A stretch of 8,751 nucleotides of DNA from assembly GCA_030148365.1 (NCBI GenBank), contig JASBTO010000071.1, positions 1 to 8,751 on the forward strand. The letters run 5' to 3'. This stretch comes from Kangiellaceae bacterium (GTDB lineage Bacteria; Pseudomonadota; Gammaproteobacteria; Enterobacterales; Kangiellaceae). Positions within the stretch are counted from its first letter, which is position 1; the number at the start of each line of letters is the position of its first letter. The position numbers and the translations under genes are program-made. Shown here piece by piece: positions 5,202 through 8,751 of the stretch. Below the pieces are notes generated by a model. The model was given only the letters and a program-made list of their open reading frames with translations. It was not told the origin of the DNA and searched no databases.

Positions 5202-7481
5202 TTGACGGATATCTTTCTCAGTTACGGACGCGAAGATCAGCAACGGGCGCAGCGGATCGCCGAGGCTCTCGAGCATTATGGCTGGTCGGTATTCTGGGAT
5301 CGGACCATTCCCGCCGGCAAGACCTGGCGCGACGTCATCGGCGGCCAGCTCGATGAAGCCCGCTGCGTCATCGTGCTCTGGTCAGCGACCTCGGTGCACA
5401 AGCAATGGGTGCTCGAGGAAGCGGATCGGGCCAACAAGCGCAAGAAGCTGATCCCGGTACTGATTGACGAGGTTGAACCCCCCCTTGGATTCAGCGCCAT
5501 ACAGGCCGCTTCCCTGGTCTCCTGGCAGGGCGACCCCGAGGCAGTGGAATTTCTTCAGTTCACTGCGGACGTCAGATCGATCCTTGGCAATGCGCAAGCC
5601 AAAACCAAGCCATCCCTGCCTGAAAAGGATCCGATGCCGGTCAGACGGCAGGTCAAGGCGCCGCTGAAACCCGGTCAAGGGCACCTGGCGAAATATCGGT
5701 GGGGTATTTACGGACTGGCTGCCTTGTCGGTTCTGGTCGTGGGTTATCTGATCTATCTACGGGTCTCTGCGCCGCAGCCCCCGGGCACCATCAACGCGTT
5801 ACTCGCCAAAGCGGAAAATGCGCTCGTCGACGGACGGCTGACGGAGCCGCCGCCGGACGACAATGCCATGGCGTATTACCGCGAAGTGCTGAACCTGGAT
5901 CCGGATAACCGTGCGGCCCGGGAGGGCTATAGCCGGATCATCGACAGGTTGCTCGCCAAAGCGGACGCGGCCATGGAGGAAGGCGACTGGGACGAAGCGG
6001 ACCGGGCGCTGGATGCCGCTGAAGCGTCTTACCAGGAAAGAAACGTCGCCGACACAGACTCCCGGGAGTTGCCGGGTCATCCGGCACCCGGGGCGACCGG
6101 AGATGGGGCTGACAACGCCCTGGTGGACCAGTATCTGGAGCGAGCATATGACGCGATGGATAAAGGCGACCGGTTACAGGCGCAGGTCTATCTGCAACGT
6201 GCTGACCGGCTGGCACCGGAATCTCGAGAGGTACAAGTCGCCACGGCCCGGATTGATCCTTTCCTGCGCGGTGAGACCGAGCTGGCGGTTGCCGTGGTCG
6301 AAGCCGCGGCGATTCCTGACAGCGCTGAACTGGTCCGGCGAGCCCGGATTGCCATGGAAGACGCCGATCTTGACACCGCCGAGCGTTTGCTCGATCAGGC
6401 CGCTTCGACGGATCCGGATTTGCCGGCCCTGAAAGTGGCGCGACAGGAGTTGCAAGGCGCGCGGGAACAAGCAGAAAGTGCCGCCAGCCAGGAGCGACAG
6501 CGCGCGGAAATCCAGGCGCTGGTGCGCAAGGCGGATGAGTCCATCAAAGCAGAGCGCTTCGTCGATGCGAAGAACTGGCTGGCCCGGGCGGACAAGGTAC
6601 AGCCGGACAGCCCTGAGGTGGCGGCGGCGCGACAGCGGCTGCAGCAGGCGCAGCCGGACAGTCCCCTGGCAACAATCAACAAACGCCGGATCGAGGAGCA
6701 AGCGCGGCTTGCCCGTGAGGCCATGGAAATTGGCGATCTGGAGGCGGCGGAAAAGTTTATACAGAGTGCAGAGCGCTTTGGCGCCAATGCGCGAACCATG
6801 GAAGAGCTTCACTCGAGCTTGAAGGCGACCCGGCAAGCGCAGGCCGAGGCAAACCGCAAACGACAACAGGAAGCAGCCCGTGTGGCCCTTGAGGAAGCCC
6901 TGGAGGGGGCCAACAAGGCGATGGCGGACGGCGACTGGGAAGGCACCAACAAATACTTGCAACGGGCCCGGGATATTGCCCCGGATTCCGACCAGCTGCA
7001 GCGGGCGGAGATCCGCTTGAAGCGCGCCCGGGAAGCGGCGACCGCAGCTTCGACTGCGACCGGGCAGCGGCAAGTCGCGCCGACCGGCGACTGGGTGGAG
7101 ATCCTGTCGGTATCACCGCCGAGCGGGACCGAACTGACCGGTCAGCGCGCGACGCTCGGGACCCGGGTGGGCAGAGGCAAGAGAGTCTATTTTGAAATGA
7201 AGATCCGTTATTTTCTGAAATCGGCGGACGATGCCGTGCTGATGGTTCGAACGGGAGATACCGGCCAGAATATTCGTGACTGTGACGGCAAGGGTACCCT
7301 GGGGGACGGGAAAAGTGTGCCGATATCCCGCGGCCAGGGCGAAATCAATCTCAGGCTGCGCTGGAATGCCAGCGGTACCGGTTATCTGGCTTTTTATCCG
7401 TCCATCTGGTCGACCTCGGGTCGTAACCGGCTGGCGGATTTTGGTCAGGCTCCCAACTATTGCTATCCTTTCCGCTACTAA
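5202..7481 (+). CDS. Membrane-anchored TIR-domain protein with TPR-like repeats and a novel C-terminal domain
   Basis: A 759-residue protein started from TTG at 5202, because AGGGAG lies 8 nt upstream and this puts DIFLSYGRED (3-12) at the N-terminus as in other TIR proteins; an in-frame ATG at 5163 would add 13 residues. The TIR domain (1-128) has VFWD (30-33), G39/W42 and WVLEE (69-73); E73 aligns with the catalytic glutamate of SARM1-type NAD hydrolases. One transmembrane helix spans 167-186 with basic residues before it, so residues after 187 should be periplasmic. About seven helical repeats follow (197-245, 247-280, 307-350, 377-418, 438-480, 500-543, 563-608), with a recurring A-M-x-x-G-D-W/L-x-x-A pattern resembling TPR. 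The tail (630-759) is beta-rich, perhaps Ig-like, with Cys at 694 and 754. TIR and topology are confident; function (NAD-depleting effector, scaffold or envelope sensor) is unknown. Confidence 0.88.
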   Translation: MTDIFLSYGREDQQRAQRIAEALEHYGWSVFWDRTIPAGKTWRDVIGGQLDEARCVIVLWSATSVHKQWVLEEADRANKRKKLIPVLIDEVEPPLGFSAIQAASLVSWQGDPEAVEFLQFTADVRSILGNAQAKTKPSLPEKDPMPVRRQVKAPLKPGQGHLAKYRWGIYGLAALSVLVVGYLIYLRVSAPQPPGTINALLAKAENALVDGRLTEPPPDDNAMAYYREVLNLDPDNRAAREGYSRIIDRLLAKADAAMEEGDWDEADRALDAAEASYQERNVADTDSRELPGHPAPGATGDGADNALVDQYLERAYDAMDKGDRLQAQVYLQRADRLAPESREVQVATARIDPFLRGETELAVAVVEAAAIPDSAELVRRARIAMEDADLDTAERLLDQAASTDPDLPALKVARQELQGAREQAESAASQERQRAEIQALVRKADESIKAERFVDAKNWLARADKVQPDSPEVAAARQRLQQAQPDSPLATINKRRIEEQARLAREAMEIGDLEAAEKFIQSAERFGANARTMEELHSSLKATRQAQAEANRKRQQEAARVALEEALEGANKAMADGDWEGTNKYLQRARDIAPDSDQLQRAEIRLKRAREAATAASTATGQRQVAPTGDWVEILSVSPPSGTELTGQRATLGTRVGRGKRVYFEMKIRYFLKSADDAVLMVRTGDTGQNIRDCDGKGTLGDGKSVPISRGQGEINLRLRWNASGTGYLAFYPSIWSTSGRNRLADFGQAPNYCYPFRY
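5802..5965 (+). repeat. 14-bp direct repeat marking the duplication of the first two helical repeats
   Basis: CTCGCCAAAGCGGA occurs at 5802-5815 and again at 5952-5965, exactly 150 bp (50 codons) apart, encoding LAKAE and LAKAD at the start of repeats 1 and 2 of the TIR protein. This fits a duplication of a TPR-like unit, more recent than the other repeats, which share no such DNA identity that I noticed. Confidence 0.6.
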
Positions 7482-7502
7482 GAGAGTCCATCAGGAATTT
7501 CC

Positions 7503-8069
7503 GTGAACAAAGCACAGCTTCCCACTCTTGAGGCCGGGCGATTCCGCTTGCGCTGGGTGGACCAACAGGACGCCGACGACCTGTTCGAGATCTTCAGCGA
7601 TCCGGAGGTCACCCGTTACTGGAGTTCTCTCGCCTGGGAGCGCCGGGACCAGGCCGATGAACTGGTTCGGGATATTCATGAATGTTTCGCCAGAGGCAAT
7701 CTTTACCAGTGGGGTATTGACTGGCTGGACGAGGAAAAAATCGTCGGCACTTGTACCCTGGCCAGTATCGATCGGGACAATCGCCGCGCGGAAATCGGTT
7801 TCGCCCTCGGGCGACGGTACTGGGGCCGGGGGATCATGGCCACCGCCCTGCCCCGGCTGCTGGATCATGCCTTTAACGATCTTGACCTGTACCGGATCGA
7901 AGCCGACGTGGATCCCGCCAATAGCGCTTCCCTGAAAACCCTCAAACGCCTGGGCTTTCTCGAGGAGGGATTGATGCGGGCACGGTGGCAGGTCGGCGGT
8001 GAAATCCAGGATTCCCTGATGCTGGGTTTGCTGGGGCCGGACTGGCAGGCCCGGCACACACCCCGGTAA
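7503..8069 (+). CDS. GNAT-family N-acetyltransferase, RimJ/RimL type
   Basis: A 188-residue acetyltransferase. The N-terminus LEAGRFRLRWVDQQDADDLF (9-28) is typical of the RimJ/RimL subgroup. Motif A is RRYWGRGI (104-111), where R-x-x-G-x-G binds the pyrophosphate of acetyl-CoA. The later blocks ADVDPANSASLKTLKRLGF (134-152) complete the fold, and N140 is the conserved Asn of this group. Such enzymes acetylate N-terminal amines of proteins, small amines or antibiotics; the substrate cannot be read here. The start is GTG with AGGA (7493-7496) 6 nt upstream, 21 nt after the TIR stop, so the two genes are very likely one transcript. It converges on the PGPGW gene with 6 bp between stops. Fold is confident; role is not. 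Confidence 0.92.
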   Translation: MNKAQLPTLEAGRFRLRWVDQQDADDLFEIFSDPEVTRYWSSLAWERRDQADELVRDIHECFARGNLYQWGIDWLDEEKIVGTCTLASIDRDNRRAEIGFALGRRYWGRGIMATALPRLLDHAFNDLDLYRIEADVDPANSASLKTLKRLGFLEEGLMRARWQVGGEIQDSLMLGLLGPDWQARHTPR

Positions 8070-8074
8070 CGGGG
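8061..8074. terminator. Stem-loop between convergent genes (CCCCG-GTAA-CGGGG)
   Basis: A perfect five-base-pair GC stem closes a GTAA loop, a GNRA tetraloop in RNA, and contains the GNAT stop codon in the loop. It lies in the 6-bp gap between convergent genes and forms from either strand. No T-run follows on either side, so it is not a standard intrinsic terminator; it may protect mRNA 3' ends or act weakly in both directions. Confidence 0.4.
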
Positions 8075-8075
8075 C

Positions 8076-8300
8076 TCAGGTGCGGCGTTTAAATAGCTGA
8101 TCCAGTTTCGCCGCCGCCCGGCTCAGCCAGCGCTGGAAAATGCGGATATATTTGCGGGCGCCCGGATATTCCGTCGACAGGATGAGCAGTCCCAGGGGGA
8201 TGACCAGCAGGGCCGGTCCGGGCAGGACAATCAATATCACACCGATCAGCAAGACCAGCACGCCAACTATGGTAATTACTGTTTTTCTGATGGTCTTCAT
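8076..8300 (-). CDS. Small PGPGW-type inner-membrane protein
   Basis: A 74-residue protein with a hydrophobic helix (about 7-26), a proline-glycine turn and a second hydrophobic segment (31-42). It ends in a basic amphipathic tail (about 49-74, ending in FKRRT). The sequence LPGPALLVIPLGLLILSTEY (26-45) matches the PGPGW family of putative transmembrane proteins (turn, IPLGL, then ATE/STE and an aromatic), though the eponymous GW is AL here. The family has no established function. The ATG at 8300 is chosen; an in-frame TTG at 8306 would add two residues, and neither has a good Shine-Dalgarno. The upstream DNA carries a strong sigma-54 promoter match, so expression is likely activator-dependent. 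It converges on the acetyltransferase gene. Confidence 0.85.
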   Translation of the reverse strand: MKTIRKTVITIVGVLVLLIGVILIVLPGPALLVIPLGLLILSTEYPGARKYIRIFQRWLSRAAAKLDQLFKRRT

Positions 8301-8323
8301 AGTCAAACCGAAAGCAGGGAAAC

Positions 8324-8364
8324 CGGGTCAGGACCCGCAGGCCCTGGCGTAATACCGGAGGTAT
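8324..8364 (-). other. Structured leader of the PGPGW gene
   Basis: Between the predicted sigma-54 start (near 8368) and the ATG at 8300, the RNA can form two hairpins. One is ATACC/GGTAT around a three-base loop (8352-8364). The other is CGGGT/ACCCG around a four-base loop (8324-8337). No Shine-Dalgarno is evident downstream. I recognise no known RNA element. Confidence 0.3.
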
Positions 8365-8378
8365 CAGCGTATTAGGTT

Positions 8379-8394
8379 TGCAACCTCCGTGCCA
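8379..8394 (-). promoter_or_regulatory. Sigma-54 (RpoN) promoter, -24/-12
   Basis: The minus strand reads TGGCACGGAGGTTGCA. This matches the sigma-54 consensus TGGCACR-N4-TTGCW at every specified base, with the required 10 nt between the -24 GG and the -12 GC. It faces the PGPGW gene; transcription would start near 8368, 68 nt before the ATG. Sigma-54 promoters need an ATP-hydrolysing enhancer-binding protein; none is encoded in this window, but suitable upstream sites are present. Confidence 0.8.
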
Positions 8395-8423
8395 AGAGTG
8401 CACAGCTTTTAAATAATCATTTA

Positions 8424-8436
8424 TATCAACAGGTTA
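8424..8436 (+). promoter_or_regulatory. IHF binding-site match
   Basis: TATCAACAGGTTA matches the IHF core consensus WATCAR-N4-TTR exactly and has an AT-rich tract on its 5' side (8409-8423), a feature of strong sites. It lies about 56-68 bp upstream of the predicted sigma-54 start, the usual zone for an IHF bend that brings an upstream activator to the promoter. Confidence 0.55.
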
Positions 8437-8481
8437 GAGTTCGCGGGTGAGTGCAGAGGCAAGCCGGGATCGCGTGTTTCG

Positions 8482-8492
8482 CCAATAATTGG
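8482..8492. promoter_or_regulatory. Palindrome CCAAT-A-ATTGG, candidate activator site 1
   Basis: A perfect 11-bp inverted repeat, 114-124 bp upstream of the predicted sigma-54 start. It shares the CAAT...ATTG half-sites with the palindrome at 8512-8527; the two centres are 32-33 bp apart, about three helical turns. Confidence 0.4.
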
Positions 8493-8504
8493 TGATTTGC
8501 AGGG

Positions 8505-8510
8505 TACAAT
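8505..8510 (+). promoter_or_regulatory. Possible -10 box for the rightmost gene
   Basis: TACAAT matches TATAAT at five of six bases, 52 bp before the ATG at 8562. No recognisable -35 lies 16-18 bp upstream. It sits between the two palindromes, so a protein bound there could control this promoter as well. Confidence 0.3.
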
Positions 8511-8511
8511 C

Positions 8512-8527
8512 TGCAATGATAATTGCA
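8512..8527. promoter_or_regulatory. Palindrome TGCAAT-GATA-ATTGCA, candidate activator site 2 or operator
   Basis: A perfect inverted repeat of six-base arms. A wider pair, ATTTGCA (8495-8501) with TGCAAAT (8524-8530), overlaps it. It is 144-159 bp upstream of the predicted sigma-54 start and 35-50 bp before the rightmost gene, so it could serve either divergent gene. Confidence 0.45.
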
Positions 8528-8561
8528 AATGCCGATAACAAAATGGACGGGACGCCATAAC

Positions 8562-8751
8562 ATGATCACCGGGGAAGCCGCACAATCGAAAAATCTGCTG
8601 CCAGCCGTGACCAAAGCCAGCATCTGGGTAGCCTGTCTGGTACTTTACGTTCCGCTGTTGACCTGGGTTATCCAGTACTCGGTCACTTTCGCTTTGCAGA
8701 TTCTCAACGCATTGCGGTCGGGCGGATGGCTGGCGGACGTCAGTGCGGGCG
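8562..8751 (+). CDS. Unrecognised membrane protein, N-terminal 63 codons (3' part outside window)
   Basis: An open frame starts at ATG 8562 and runs off the window. After about 17 polar residues (MITGEAAQSKNLLPAVT) a long hydrophobic segment follows, roughly residues 20-52, including WVACLVLYVPLLTWVIQYS; it is probably one long or two short membrane helices. I do not recognise the family. An in-frame ATG at 8529 would add 11 residues but overlaps the palindrome and lacks a ribosome site; GGGA (8549-8552) lies 9 nt before the chosen start. A five-codon mini-ORF (8543-8560) ends one base before it. The frame, hydrophobicity and upstream control elements support a real gene. Confidence 0.6.
   Translation, partial: MITGEAAQSKNLLPAVTKASIWVACLVLYVPLLTWVIQYSVTFALQILNALRSGGWLADVSAG

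Noticed and set aside
6174..7073. A 299-codon open frame on the minus strand.
   Set aside because: It is antisense to the repeat region of the TIR gene. Its composition is the arginine- and leucine-rich mirror of alanine/glutamate-rich codons, with no recognisable domain.
8516..8530. Fur box around TGATAAT upstream of the rightmost gene.
   Set aside because: Only the first half (TGATAAT) matches; the second half should be ATTATCA and is not. The palindrome here is centred differently.
1..8751. tRNA or rRNA genes, CRISPR arrays, insertion sequences or phage attachment sites.
   Set aside because: None seen. XerC is the only recombinase and it sits in its conserved chromosomal context, so it is not evidence of a mobile element.

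Overview
The window looks like chromosomal DNA of a gammaproteobacterium. It is GC-rich and shows the gammaproteobacterial gene order cyaY (reverse) / lptM - dapF - DUF484 (yigA) - xerC - yigB (forward), which is essentially the Escherichia coli order. Neither lysA (between lptM and dapF in pseudomonads) nor uvrD (after yigB in E. coli) is present. I cannot name the genus.

Layout. Positions 1-652, minus strand: an esterase of the carboxylesterase/phospholipase family, cut by the window edge and starting with TTG, lies downstream of cyaY. Positions 653-879: a divergent intergenic region with a -10 box for the forward operon. Positions 880-4247: a tightly packed operon of lptM, dapF, DUF484, xerC and a yigB-like HAD phosphatase, with ATGA and TGATG junctions. 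Positions 4287-5012: a FetB/UPF0014-type membrane protein without its usual ATPase partner, preceded by a three-codon mini-ORF with a strong Shine-Dalgarno. Positions 5052-8069: an accessory unit with its own extended -10 promoter, a long structured leader, a 759-residue membrane-anchored TIR protein and a RimJ/RimL-type acetyltransferase. The TIR protein has a cytoplasmic TIR domain, one transmembrane helix, about seven TPR-like helical repeats and a novel-looking C-terminal beta-rich domain.

Positions 8076-8561 hold a small PGPGW-type membrane protein on the minus strand and its upstream region. That region has a textbook sigma-54 promoter (TGGCACG-N4-TTGCA), an exact IHF core match about 60 bp upstream of the predicted start, and two related inverted repeats 115-160 bp upstream, where enhancer-binding proteins usually bind. 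From 8562 a second membrane protein starts divergently and runs off the window.

The left half is housekeeping: iron-sulphur/iron handling, outer-membrane biogenesis, the last steps towards diaminopimelate for peptidoglycan, chromosome dimer resolution and a metabolite phosphatase. The right half is where new biology may sit: a transmembrane TIR sensor/effector candidate co-transcribed with an acetyltransferase, and a complete-looking sigma-54/IHF/enhancer control region serving a small inner-membrane protein of unknown function.
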